Source of the DNA: Candidatus Termititenax sp.
Lineage (GTDB): Bacteria; Margulisbacteria; Riflemargulisbacteria; GWF2-35-9; DYQY01
Direction of reading: 5' to 3'
Assembly: GCA_020719045.1 (NCBI GenBank)
Contig: DYQY01000001.1
Span: 53,683-117,682 of the forward strand
Length of the DNA: 64,000 nucleotides
The notes under the pieces were generated by a model, which saw only the letters and a program-made list of their open reading frames with translations, was not told the origin of the DNA and did no database searches. Within the stretch, counting starts at the first letter, position 1. Every line of letters begins with the position of its first letter. Below, piece by piece: positions 44,501-51,368 of the stretch. Position numbers and translations under genes: made by a program.

Positions 44501-46375
44501 TTCACACGCATCAAACGATATTTTAAAGTTTGTTGGCACAGGATCTTGCAAATCAACAAAAACTTGAGCAGTAACCGATGACATATTCCCTGCTTTATCT
44601 ACAGCCATTAATAAAAATACATTATTAGTAATATCAGCATCAGGAGTAACAACTACATCACTTACAATCTTTACCCAATCTGAAGTTGTAGCATTACTTG
44701 TGCCGACAAGATATCTATATTGAAAAGCCTTATCTCTAAGTTGACCAGCATCTTCAGCATCACAACCCCATTTAACGTTTACATCGTTATACCAACCAAT
44801 TTGCGGTAAAATATTTACTAGTACATTTTCTTTTCCGGTATAGTCTGGTACTAGTTGTAAACTTATGGTTGGCGCTATTGTATCAACTTTGATAGTTCCA
44901 TATGATGTCTTAATATTCCCTGCTCGGTCTATTGCTCTAACCCATATACTACTTGCATTATTTCCCTTTGCATCAACTGTTACCCATGCCTGACTTGCAG
45001 ACTGAGAAACCCCTAACATCACGTCGTCAGCCACTAACGCTGACCAAGTACTCCAACCTTCACTCTTAAACTGATAAGCTAATATACCAGAACTATCAAC
45101 TGGTTCAGCCCAGCTAAAACTCACTGTTTGATCGTTATACCATCCTTCCTCTGGTGCTATTTGGTCAGCTTCATTAATTAAGTCTGGCTGAACAGTAACA
45201 ACAAATTCATTTGGTTCTGTAACATCAATTGTCACTTTCACGCTCCTTGTCACAAAGTTATAGACATTATCAAAAACATGAACCACCAAATCTATATTTC
45301 CTTGAAGAGGAACATCATTATAGCTAAAAGTTACTAAAAATGGTGCTGTTCTTGAAGTGAAAAATCCTGTTGAAGAATTAAATGGGTCAACCACCCAAAT
45401 ATTACTACTGATACCACTTTGCACTGTACCACTTGAGTCATTAGGGACTCCTTGTAAATTAAAACTAACTGTTATTCTGTTAAAGTAGCCTGCTAATGGC
45501 TTAATTATTGTTCCTTCACTATCAAACTCTGTTGCAGCAACATACTCAAGTGCCGCAAAAGCTACATTTGGATTAGTGTTATCTACCTCAATTAAAAAAT
45601 ATGACTTAGATGCTTCATCATCAAGAAGAGGTGCTCCATCAATATCTACAGATATCCACACTAAACTAGCTGCACTAGTAGGTATCGAAAAGTTAGTATA
45701 AATAAACTTGCCCCTATCACCTATACTTGCTACTCCCTTTAAGTCACCAGAAACAAATAATTCTAAACTAAGTGGGATATGAGATGAAGGGAACACTTCT
45801 GGATCACCATAATAGTGAATTGTACCTGTTATGCTTAGCCCAGCATCAGGATAGCTACTATTATTAAGCCCTCCTTTAAATAAATGCCTATTACTTATTT
45901 TTGTACTATATTTTGAATTTGCATTAATTGTTATTGTTTCTACTACATACTGGTCGTTAAAAACCACAGGTATTACCCATGGTAAGGGGTCTGCATCACC
46001 TACATCAACGGATATTGTATATTGAATGCCTCGCTGGAAGCTTCTATCGCTCCTTGGAACAAACCTAACGCGCCATAAATCTGTCGCATACTCCACGTTT
46101 GTTGTCAAAAACTGATTGCTTCCTTTAACGAAGCCCCACTTACCAGAAGCATTTGCTGTAATAACAACAACCTCAACACCATTATTATCTCTTATATCTA
46201 CTGTAATATTATCGTCATAAGCATCTGTAACGTTTACCGAAATATACATATCTTGATATGCATGTATGTATTGGCTATCTGCTTTATCATGCGCCCAAAG
46301 CTTTAAATCATTTGACTGCAATGCGAAAGACATTGCACTAAAAATAAAAAGAACAAACAAAATTAATTTTTTCAT
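38522..46375 (-). CDS. Giant secreted Ig-repeat protein with FN3 and FlgD-like C-terminus
   Basis: 2617 residues with signal peptide (KKLILFVLFIFSAMSFA) and ribosome site GGGGGAAG. Most of it is Ig-like repeats of about 100-110 residues. Each ends in a variant of DRAGN or DKAGN followed by a VDxxxP boundary; eight to eleven copies are seen between about residues 100 and 1400, as in bacterial surface Ig proteins. Later parts hold further beta domains, an FN3-like domain (about 2420-2510), and a C-terminal FlgD-like Ig domain starting SNYPNPFYS, a region that serves as a sorting or assembly end in several phyla. It begins 14 nt after motB on the same strand, so it is probably an adhesin coupled to the motor. 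Confidence 0.82.
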   Translation of the reverse strand: MKKLILFVLFIFSAMSFALQSNDLKLWAHDKADSQYIHAYQDMYISVNVTDAYDDNITVDIRDNNGVEVVVITANASGKWGFVKGSNQFLTTNVEYATDLWRVRFVPRSDRSFQRGIQYTISVDVGDADPLPWVIPVVFNDQYVVETITINANSKYSTKISNRHLFKGGLNNSSYPDAGLSITGTIHYYGDPEVFPSSHIPLSLELFVSGDLKGVASIGDRGKFIYTNFSIPTSAASLVWISVDIDGAPLLDDEASKSYFLIEVDNTNPNVAFAALEYVAATEFDSEGTIIKPLAGYFNRITVSFNLQGVPNDSSGTVQSGISSNIWVVDPFNSSTGFFTSRTAPFLVTFSYNDVPLQGNIDLVVHVFDNVYNFVTRSVKVTIDVTEPNEFVVTVQPDLINEADQIAPEEGWYNDQTVSFSWAEPVDSSGILAYQFKSEGWSTWSALVADDVMLGVSQSASQAWVTVDAKGNNASSIWVRAIDRAGNIKTSYGTIKVDTIAPTISLQLVPDYTGKENVLVNILPQIGWYNDVNVKWGCDAEDAGQLRDKAFQYRYLVGTSNATTSDWVKIVSDVVVTPDADITNNVFLLMAVDKAGNMSSVTAQVFVDLQDPVPTNFKISFDACETKPEGVTPEAKWYNQATLDLSITWDSVVENGLLHRVMLYIGQSVVPTIQSVLEQNISFNNVSLIANDATPINFKALLVDKAGNFTEINDSVYSDIVAPNDFQVDLSYDSDSNNDGLDPELGYYDNPEITFMIMFSQADPTARNRPFQFKVNDNPWGEPTSNLYITNLPVSSNTVNVIQTRYIDRAGNILTKSMLVTVDSVPPLGSFTLRLITCNYVAGLQVTPDAGWYNRNIVSFSFYVAPGLTVADTFDVRTDGYFLKGEADTYFTNGTINSQNATLFIANAGALQRSIVGAISDRAGNIILSNTNVYVDTDAPAINFEARILADSDSGEDGIWPQSGWHATPTINLNWDQTNDGAGSLHNNPYRVRSDGVDVWSSFQYELSYSGIYVSPNNFATQNVYIQVRDRAGNLATKSVPLKVDVETPVASLFVSPQIELEGTIYSVFNQEYSKTFPLSGWLNTENVVLTWTAVDAGGFPSKSVRVKASTGQTEYSATLDMVLVATQVLVSANNHSTIDCYVKVWDNAGNSTVATRGIKVDIVRPVVDIIMRSQSGNDVMPFINSQDILYITLDVSEEIVVTPFVRYTISGGASELVTINCTGGLGRSWEYSVTMNGVLNDGVHHFSVLLVDDAGNIATTFNGYSNFFKLGAEQVPFPQSFNVQDIETGRNDLTNADVVSISFIVGTSINQYLILEGEDASSVNYAIAAGRTWQSLATESYVVVNGARKYLILYIFPKGDVYSINGLRTLHLWVINDKGINTMEAVTCSIVLDQSEPKVMIRPDDTKVQYEGLKLSKILYRAQMEITHNTTFSGEDINYYERAAVTPSWRLVIYPANDFITPITVSILVPFLISSDRWDATNENSSAYKAYWMATYNLFNLLGEEKSTYNAIFEVIVTDEAKNITTSVALGGSFVIDSTIPATPRFEVYSNRGNGNYTNSLTINYVLSRNIISDDYRKYYIFDNYYGNPRWDQYNIWPDVAGEYVASFSAQHILTDTSQGRKEIIAWVADAQTRCDEPARWFITYDSQSPTYETVIQPTNIDLVNPIVVTMFFNEQIDLSTTHNCWLVSENGSIVGSLDMTYLGTMGNDYLYRVTVDRSIIDTREQAIGKNISINVMDLAGNQLIGRSPFARPLRVLSYGDYFARGRSEHVSAYSFNNLEVGKQKIPVIYAELKASSRDVHVSGVNLQLDNMHVTKIEKFHIYYDQDKDGLFSESTDLLMASKPYQGVGDTMNISFTEKIVDTQTTTTVFLVVDVYSGADIKNEYIGFGFATVDAFNVLYYESVIPPANQPLDGIVASFNISKTRLNISYIPKEQDESLIVTREIHSGVSFVAKKFALRSWLAETAGSGGVAAEGALWTGLTLKFNYSIDINPTKITRVAIYKDNGNQLYDVDDLLVSSGTDKFLNISQTTINVVFPYPVNVGSTDPEFYVVVETDKTLGAGKKFSFEIVSADSFQFRSGDKMVNTGEFPVRTITFDSDYYVSKVSIETFKNPESYVYQDQSINLLKFKLSLDYKGSAEYPKLYYLDLYRDQGTLRLNSNANSDVEVKLYRYSGSQANDDYAYTEEVSVTQIDRAPSGERIRITLADSSNPQTNPRILATENYFALVIRPYIGSNVGKEASYKIKFVNTETASGNISFQIPGEKAYATILNEIEVTTNKIQVVSYYQPTRPIISGDAYINSHRNISFRYSTSVNVQNNGVDTILVKIGSTSGGSDIYSGYVSVNNVTNSKDIQLATVSITITDSLKFLADNTTYNISAKVKSTLTGTEYWSITGDFAFHTDVTPPWVGNDNRLHVIAKWDENRHDLIWSPFIEAESVIDYYIVEMLAGQSLVWQKVATKNANDREWSNVSVLYDTPYAYRVKAVNGAKASSEYLDSGDRIMTTNTSEVIFNVSNYPNPFYSAFQTTKIVFSLNQNIDASITIYDSLGHFVRRFDSTAITKEGATSGSGFFCSVDWDGRNESGQFVSKGGYFAVIEAAPFASSGKPTKIVRMIGVVH

Positions 46376-46388
46376 TCTTCCCCCATAC

Positions 46389-47087
46389 TTAACTTATTAC
46401 ATTATTCACAAAAACTTCTTGCAACATTATATTTATTTCAATTCTACGATTCTTAGCTCTATTCTCTTCCGTATCATTAGGCATCATAGGACGATACTCT
46501 CCATATCCTACTGCCTGTATTCTCATGGGCGATATATCAACCTTCTCCACAAAAAACTTTATAACAGAATATGCTCTATCAAAAGAGAGGTCCCAATTAG
46601 AGTCGTACTTCTCTGTTTTAATAGGTATATTATCAGTATGCCCTTCTATCACAATTTTATTATCGGTTTTTTTTAATATTTCTCCAATGTCTTTTAAAAT
46701 CTCAAGTGCCTCTTCTTTTAACTCTGCTTTCCCTGTTTCATAAAGAATCGGGGAGGCTAATACAACTCTAATTTTACTCTCTTCCACCATTACATTTAAA
46801 AAATCACTCAATTTTTGTTCTTGAATGTATTGCTTAACTTTATCAACAACATTAATTCGCTCTTCATCTGGATTCTTCTCAGCTATCTTTGGCTGTAAAT
46901 ACTGTCCCTGCAACGAAACCCTAATTGACTCAAACACCTGCTGTTGCTCACTCTCAGAAACATTGTTCATGATAAATGTGTACAACAACAAAAACAAAAT
47001 CATTAAAAAGGAATTTAAGTCTGCCCATATAGTAAAGAAACTACCACCTTCACCGCCTCCTGATTTTTTTCTCTTTATTTTGAGCAT
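46389..47087 (-). CDS. motB: MotB-type stator protein with OmpA domain
   Basis: 232 residues. A single membrane helix with the proton-carrying Asp in IWADLNSFLMILFLLLYTF (MotB equivalent of YADLMT), followed by a plug/linker region and a peptidoglycan-binding OmpA domain with IVIEGHTDNIP, SNWDLSFDRAYSV and the final RRIEIN. Length is near that of a compact MotB. The start lies 5 nt after the motA stop. It couples ion flow through MotA to force on the rotor while anchored to the wall. Confidence 0.95.
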   Translation of the reverse strand: MLKIKRKKSGGGEGGSFFTIWADLNSFLMILFLLLYTFIMNNVSESEQQQVFESIRVSLQGQYLQPKIAEKNPDEERINVVDKVKQYIQEQKLSDFLNVMVEESKIRVVLASPILYETGKAELKEEALEILKDIGEILKKTDNKIVIEGHTDNIPIKTEKYDSNWDLSFDRAYSVIKFFVEKVDISPMRIQAVGYGEYRPMMPNDTEENRAKNRRIEINIMLQEVFVNNVIS

Positions 47088-47092
47088 TCTGT

Positions 47093-47878
47093 TTACTCTT
47101 TTCCACTCTCTTGTTTTTTCTCTTTCTTTGCGTTATTTGATAAAAATCCTTTCAAGTAGGTCTCAACCTTAATTGGTATTTCACCTTTTGCAATCATTAT
47201 TATTCCTTCAATCATTATTGTTTTACCCATTAACTCCACATCGTTTCTCTTTTCTAACTTCTTTGCCATTGGAGACATCATAAATCCAGAAATAAAGACA
47301 CCATAAAGAGTAGTTAATAGTGCTAATGCCATGGATGGACCCACCGTCTTAGGATCTGTCATGTTCTGTAGCACCTGGAGTATCCCAACAATGGTTCCAA
47401 ACATACCAGTCAAAGGAGCAATTGTTCCCATAAAATTCATGCCTTCAGTATTTTTTGTATGTCTTGCATCTGTTTCCTGAAGTTCATTTTCTAAAACAAC
47501 CCTTATAAAATCGGGGTGTAATTTGTTTACTATCATTAGAAGACCATTATTTAAAAATCCATCACCAAAACCTTTGCCGGCATCTTCTAGTGCTAATCTA
47601 CCTTCTTTCTGAGATAAAATTGATAGCTCAACAAGCTTATCAACTATTTCCGAGTTCGAAGGAAATTTATGTTTACCTAATAGTGCTCTAAAAGATGATA
47701 GAACACCTTTTAACTCAGATGCTGATGATGACACAATAAATAATGTTATTGTTCCACCTATTACCATTATTGCTGACTCTAACTGCATATAAGTTGCAGG
47801 ATGTACAAATATATCTGGCACAGAAAGCACCAAAACCAAAAACGTTCCTATCATACCAATAAAAAAGAAAATATCCAT
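47093..47878 (-). CDS. motA: MotA-type stator proton channel
   Basis: 261 residues with four membrane helices. It has the family segments IMVIGGTITLFIV, the cytoplasmic charged stretch ILSQKEGRLALED (counterpart of the MotA Arg/Glu torque face), and PLTGMFGTIVGILQVL and ALALLTTLYGVFISGFMMSP in helices 3-4. Ribosome site GGGGGG 4 nt before the ATG. It forms the 5:2 stator with MotB and drives FliG-like rotors. The nearest rotor candidates are encoded immediately upstream. Confidence 0.95.
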   Translation of the reverse strand: MDIFFFIGMIGTFLVLVLSVPDIFVHPATYMQLESAIMVIGGTITLFIVSSSASELKGVLSSFRALLGKHKFPSNSEIVDKLVELSILSQKEGRLALEDAGKGFGDGFLNNGLLMIVNKLHPDFIRVVLENELQETDARHTKNTEGMNFMGTIAPLTGMFGTIVGILQVLQNMTDPKTVGPSMALALLTTLYGVFISGFMMSPMAKKLEKRNDVELMGKTIMIEGIIMIAKGEIPIKVETYLKGFLSNNAKKEKKQESGKE

Positions 47879-47900
47879 GTTGTCCCCCCTAGACTACAAA

Positions 47901-48677
47901 TTACTTTTTAGCTTTTGCTACATCATCTCCTAGTATTGGCTCTATGAAACCATCTACTTCTAGGTTCTTTGAGTACTCAATAATGTACTGCTGTGATTTC
48001 TTGATTTCAGTCTTTGAATATTTATTTTTCCCGAATTCAATACCTTGTTGAACCATATTCTTTATACCTTTTGGCATAACCCCATACAATTTTTCTATCT
48101 TATCTTCTGGCATTTGGCAAAAAGCTATCGATAAAACATCTGAAGGTATATCTGAAAAAATCCTTGCAAAGTCTTTATCTGATACATTAAATAAATCTTC
48201 AAAAAACAACATAATTTTTCTAAATGAAGAAGCTGTTTCTGGATATCGAGAGGCTACTGTATCATTTAACAATGTCTTTTGATCAATATCTAAAAACTCA
48301 ACTATTTTAGCAAGAACGTATCTTCCACCAAACTGCTCTGTTAATAGTTTTCTCAATATTTTATCAAATTGCTCTATTTCTTTCTTTGTAAACTGAATAA
48401 GCGAAAGCATCTCGGCTATTATCTGAGCTCTCATTTCATCATCAAACTCTTCCATAATTCTCTGTGCAACATCTGGCTCAACAGAAGATATAACTAAATA
48501 TAAATATTTCATATTCTCTTCTTTTGATTTAATAATCTTTTTTAAAACGTGTGCTGTATGATAGGCATTCTCTTTGTTTATATATGCAAAGTGTTCTTTC
48601 TTGACTTGGTCAATATTAACAGTTTCATTTCCAACTAAATTTATTATATCTTGTTTATCTACCATTTTATAATTCAA
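47901..48677 (-). CDS. Second FliG-like rotor protein
   Basis: 258 residues, no signal peptide. The middle part (about 60-135) has the FliG_M pattern VEPDVAQRIMEEFDDEMRAQ. The C-terminal part (about 140-230) carries FliG_C features: FFEDLFNVSDKDFARIFSDI, a helix ending in CQMPEDKIEKLYGVMPKGIK. It is therefore an independent FliG homologue. TTG 48677 overlaps the previous gene; ATG 48665 is the alternative start. It is 22 nt before motA, so expressed with the stator. It may form a second ring or replace FliM-type parts. Confidence 0.85.
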   Translation of the reverse strand: MNYKMVDKQDIINLVGNETVNIDQVKKEHFAYINKENAYHTAHVLKKIIKSKEENMKYLYLVISSVEPDVAQRIMEEFDDEMRAQIIAEMLSLIQFTKKEIEQFDKILRKLLTEQFGGRYVLAKIVEFLDIDQKTLLNDTVASRYPETASSFRKIMLFFEDLFNVSDKDFARIFSDIPSDVLSIAFCQMPEDKIEKLYGVMPKGIKNMVQQGIEFGKNKYSKTEIKKSQQYIIEYSKNLEVDGFIEPILGDDVAKAKK

Positions 48678-50274
48678 TAAACCCTTCTCGCTCTAAGTGC
48701 TGAGCGTAACTCAATACCTTCTGCCTTGCTTCCTCAACATCAAACTTAGATGCTGTGTTAGACTTTAGCGCTAACCATTGATCAACCATTGCTTGAATGC
48801 CTCTTGCCAATGTGTTGATAACTTTTCTTTGTCTCTCTGGATCAACATGTACTAATGACGTTGCAATTACCTCGGTATCCATATCGCTAAATACCCTCGC
48901 AATAACATTTGTATCAAGTTTTAATAAATCATCAAATAAGAAAATTAGAGCATTAACTTCATCTGCAATACCTGGATATTTAGATGAAATAATGTCCAAT
49001 ATCTTTTTCTTATCTTCTCCCGGTATTCTTTCAATAATTAACTTGAGCCTATTTCTTCCCCCGAATAAATATTCTATATTTTCTTTTATCTCGTTTTCCA
49101 ACACTTGCATCTCACTATCAGGATAATGCTGTAATGACATAATATTATTTACAATTTCTGCCTGTATTTTAGCTGGATACTCAACCAAAATAGAAGACGC
49201 TATCTTAAATGGCAAGCAAGACATTACAACAGCTATTGTCCTTGGAGAGGCTTGCTGAAGCGCTATCTTAACTTGTAATAAAAATTTTAACTTAAATACA
49301 TTTTCCTCATCAATAAAATTAAAATATCTTTCACCATTACCTAAAATACCTTTCTGCATTTCAAGTAACTTTTCTTCTTCTTCTTGTTTTTTAGCTTCTT
49401 CTTCTTTTTTCTTTTTCTGCTCTGCATCTCTTTTCTGTTTTTCAGCTGCGCTCATTGGCACTCCTGCCTCACCAGCATCTGAACCTTTGCCCTCACCTGC
49501 TCCAGCACCCTCACCAGCGCCAGCTCCAGAACCTGAACCACTTCCTGCTCCAGCAGCACCTTTTCCGGATCCTGCTGATTCTTTTTCTGCACCTGCTCCA
49601 TCTTCACCTGCTCCAGACTTATCTTTCTTGCCTCTATTTGGTAGTATTTTTAGTAACACAATGCCAATAATTAATAACAACAATACAATAACTGATATAA
49701 CGATTATTGGAGTCCAGTCGTTTTTCTTTTTAGAAGTTACGCTTGATGCTGATTTATCAGACTTCTGCATTGTGGAAAAATTTTCTCTTAATATTGTGAA
49801 TTTATCGCCTGCATTTTCATCTAACTCTAAAAACTTTGTAACAAAAGTTTTTGCCGCTCTCAAGTCACCCATTTTAATTTTATTATCTAAAATTAGTACA
49901 ACATCTTTATTATTAACAATAGGTGGTCTCTGAACTATTTCATAGTTAAGTGGAACGCCTTCTCCGCCACCACCCTGGGTAAGAAACTTGAGTGATGGAA
50001 TACCTGGAACAACTGTCTGTTGTGAGCCACCAGATCCCCTTGAGTCCATTCCATCAATTTGAGGTAAAGATGTATACCTTATCTCGAACTTTTCTGATTC
50101 GCCTAATAGTGAAATATAAACAATAGAGTTATCTGGACCAAGGATCCTATCTAACGCTGATTGAACTGTATCTTCTAAGTGCTTTTGGTTATCCAATAAT
50201 GATTGTGCACTAACTGGCACATAAAAAAATAAGACGAATAACCCCAAAAGCAATATTTGTTTTGCTTTTACCAC
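48667..50274 (-). CDS. FliF-like/FliG fusion membrane protein
   Basis: 535 residues, GTG start after GAGGG. Signal peptide 1-24. The periplasmic part has LEDTVQSALDRILGPDNSIV (31-52) and VVLILDNKIKMGDLRAAKTF then ENAGDKFTIL (125-162), which read like the RBM3 region of FliF. A membrane helix spans 188-211, followed by a Gly/Ala/Ser/Glu linker (218-272) and a Lys/Glu coil (275-305). From about 325 to the end come FliG middle and C-terminal domains (SPRTIAVVMSCLPFKIASSI, LFDDLLKLDTNVIARVFSDM, HVDPERQRKVINTLARGIQA). FliF and FliG are thus joined in one chain. No flagellar genes lie nearby. Probably the rotor base of an unusual motor. Confidence 0.88.
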   Translation of the reverse strand: MVKAKQILLLGLFVLFFYVPVSAQSLLDNQKHLEDTVQSALDRILGPDNSIVYISLLGESEKFEIRYTSLPQIDGMDSRGSGGSQQTVVPGIPSLKFLTQGGGGEGVPLNYEIVQRPPIVNNKDVVLILDNKIKMGDLRAAKTFVTKFLELDENAGDKFTILRENFSTMQKSDKSASSVTSKKKNDWTPIIVISVIVLLLLIIGIVLLKILPNRGKKDKSGAGEDGAGAEKESAGSGKGAAGAGSGSGSGAGAGEGAGAGEGKGSDAGEAGVPMSAAEKQKRDAEQKKKKEEEAKKQEEEEKLLEMQKGILGNGERYFNFIDEENVFKLKFLLQVKIALQQASPRTIAVVMSCLPFKIASSILVEYPAKIQAEIVNNIMSLQHYPDSEMQVLENEIKENIEYLFGGRNRLKLIIERIPGEDKKKILDIISSKYPGIADEVNALIFLFDDLLKLDTNVIARVFSDMDTEVIATSLVHVDPERQRKVINTLARGIQAMVDQWLALKSNTASKFDVEEARQKVLSYAQHLEREGFIEL

Positions 50275-50310
50275 TTTAACCCTCTGTCTCTATGCTCTTA
50301 ATTATTACTG

Positions 50311-50340
50311 AGTATAACATGCAAATCTGTCATAAAACAA
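50311..50340 (-). promoter_or_regulatory. Promoter of the FliF-FliG/MotAB operon
   Basis: On the minus strand, an extended -10 TGTTATACT (hexamer at plus 50311-50316) with -35 TTGTTT (50335-50340), 18 bp apart, and a leader of about 30 nt to the GTG start. It is a sigma-70-like promoter, without flagellar sigma-28 features. Confidence 0.65.
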
Positions 50341-50355
50341 TAAAATGAGCATTAA

Positions 50356-50402
50356 AATATGTAAGCAAAAAAGCAGATAATCTGCCCTCTTGCTTACATA
50401 TT
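50356..50402 (-). terminator. ssb terminator within a long inverted repeat
   Basis: Outer arms AATATGTAAGCAA and TTGCTTACATATT (13 bp, perfect) enclose an inner hairpin GCAGA-TAA-TCTGC followed on the minus strand by six T. The inner hairpin with T run acts as the ssb terminator. The long outer stem may also protect the downstream motor operon from read-through. Confidence 0.75.
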
Positions 50403-50412
50403 AGCATATATA

Positions 50413-50754
50413 TTAATCGCCAACAGTAGCTAGCGATTGTTTTACTGAAAGAAACTTCAAGTTTTCAGCAATGACCTCTGTAATCCAGCGTCTTTGCTTA
50501 TCTACCTCGTAAGAACGCACTTGAATTCTTCCATCTACCAGAACCTTCTTACCCTTTTTTAAATATTCACCACCTATTTCAGCTAACTTTCCCCACGTTA
50601 CAACATTAAAGAAATCAACCTCAGCCTCCTTTTCCTTTCCTGCAAACCGCTCTACTGCAAGAGTAAAGTCTGTTTTACTTCTTTTTCCTACCTTTTTTGT
50701 CTCAGGATCTTTTACTAAATTTCCAACCAATGTTACATGATTATAAGCACTCAT
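50413..50754 (-). CDS. ssb: Single-stranded DNA-binding protein
   Basis: 113 residues from ATG 50754, which follows AAAGGAG; the frame is open further back but without a ribosome site. OB-fold segments YNHVTLVGNLVKDPE, DFFNVVTWGKLAE, KKVLVDGRIQVRSYEVD and VIAENLKFL. It lacks the long Gly-rich tail and acidic tip of E. coli SSB, so it is a short form. An additional SSB elsewhere in the genome is possible. Confidence 0.93.
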   Translation of the reverse strand: MSAYNHVTLVGNLVKDPETKKVGKRSKTDFTLAVERFAGKEKEAEVDFFNVVTWGKLAEIGGEYLKKGKKVLVDGRIQVRSYEVDKQRRWITEVIAENLKFLSVKQSLATVGD

Positions 50755-50869
50755 CTGATTCTCCTTTCGTATTTTTATATCTTGCCGGCTATACATATAG
50801 TACTTCATGCGTTTATTTTCGTCAACTTTATTTTAAATATATTTGAGTACGTAATTTATAGGGCAATAA

Positions 50870-50894
50870 AATACCCCTCTTGTGGAGGGGTATT
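50870..50894 (-). terminator. Intrinsic terminator after hup
   Basis: Stem ATACCCCTC / GAGGGGTAT with a 5-base loop, followed on the minus strand by TTTATTG. It lies 15 nt past the HU stop. Confidence 0.8.
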
Positions 50895-50909
50895 CATTAG
50901 GTTCAATTA

Positions 50910-51182
50910 TTAGTTAACTGATTCCTTTAACTGTTTACCTGCACTGAAAGAAACTGTGTTCTTCGCAGGGATTTTTATTGTTTGGCCTGTTTGTGGATTT
51001 CTTCCTGATCTGGCTGCTCTTTGTTTTTTCTTCCAAGTACCAAATCCTACTAAAGATACATCACTTCCGCTCTTTAATGCACCTTGTACATTATCAAGTA
51101 TGGAGTCCAGTGCCTTTGAAATATCTGATTTTTTCAAACCAGTATCTGAAGATACTGCATCAATTAATTGCCCTTTGTTCAT
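50910..51182 (-). CDS. hup: DNA-binding protein HU
   Basis: 90 residues from ATG 51182, just after AAGGAGGTGAAC. MNKGQLIDAVSSDTGLKKSD at the start, VGFGTWKKKQRAARSGRNPQ and the PQTGQTIKIPAKN arm tip are classical HU. It compacts and bends DNA. Its own strong promoter and terminator make it a single-gene unit. Confidence 0.96.
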   Translation of the reverse strand: MNKGQLIDAVSSDTGLKKSDISKALDSILDNVQGALKSGSDVSLVGFGTWKKKQRAARSGRNPQTGQTIKIPAKNTVSFSAGKQLKESVN

Positions 51183-51217
51183 AATGTTCACCTCCTTATT
51201 TTTCAAACTATAATTGG

Positions 51218-51246
51218 ACTATACTCAATATAAATTCAAAAGTCAA
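51218..51246 (-). promoter_or_regulatory. Promoter of hup
   Basis: Minus strand: -35 TTGACT (plus 51241-51246) and -10 TATAGT (51218-51223), 17-bp spacer, close to consensus. Confidence 0.85.
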
Positions 51247-51368
51247 GAAAACGACCCCGACTTTTCTTTAAAATGTCAAAAATCAAGCTATCTTTGGATT
51301 TTCCTTGCATTTTAGAGGGTGTTTTTGTAATATTAAAAAAATTGATTTAAAGGTGGGATATCTTAACT

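Noticed and set aside
38522-46375. Assigning the giant protein as a flagellar hook-capping protein (FlgD)
   Set aside because: Only the last 100 residues look FlgD-like. The remainder is Ig and FN3 repeats with a signal peptide, which FlgD does not have.
49455-49933. Plus-strand frames rich in Pro and Ala opposite the FliF-FliG linker
   Set aside because: They are mirror images of the Gly/Ala-rich linker codons on the minus strand, with no ribosome site or family match.
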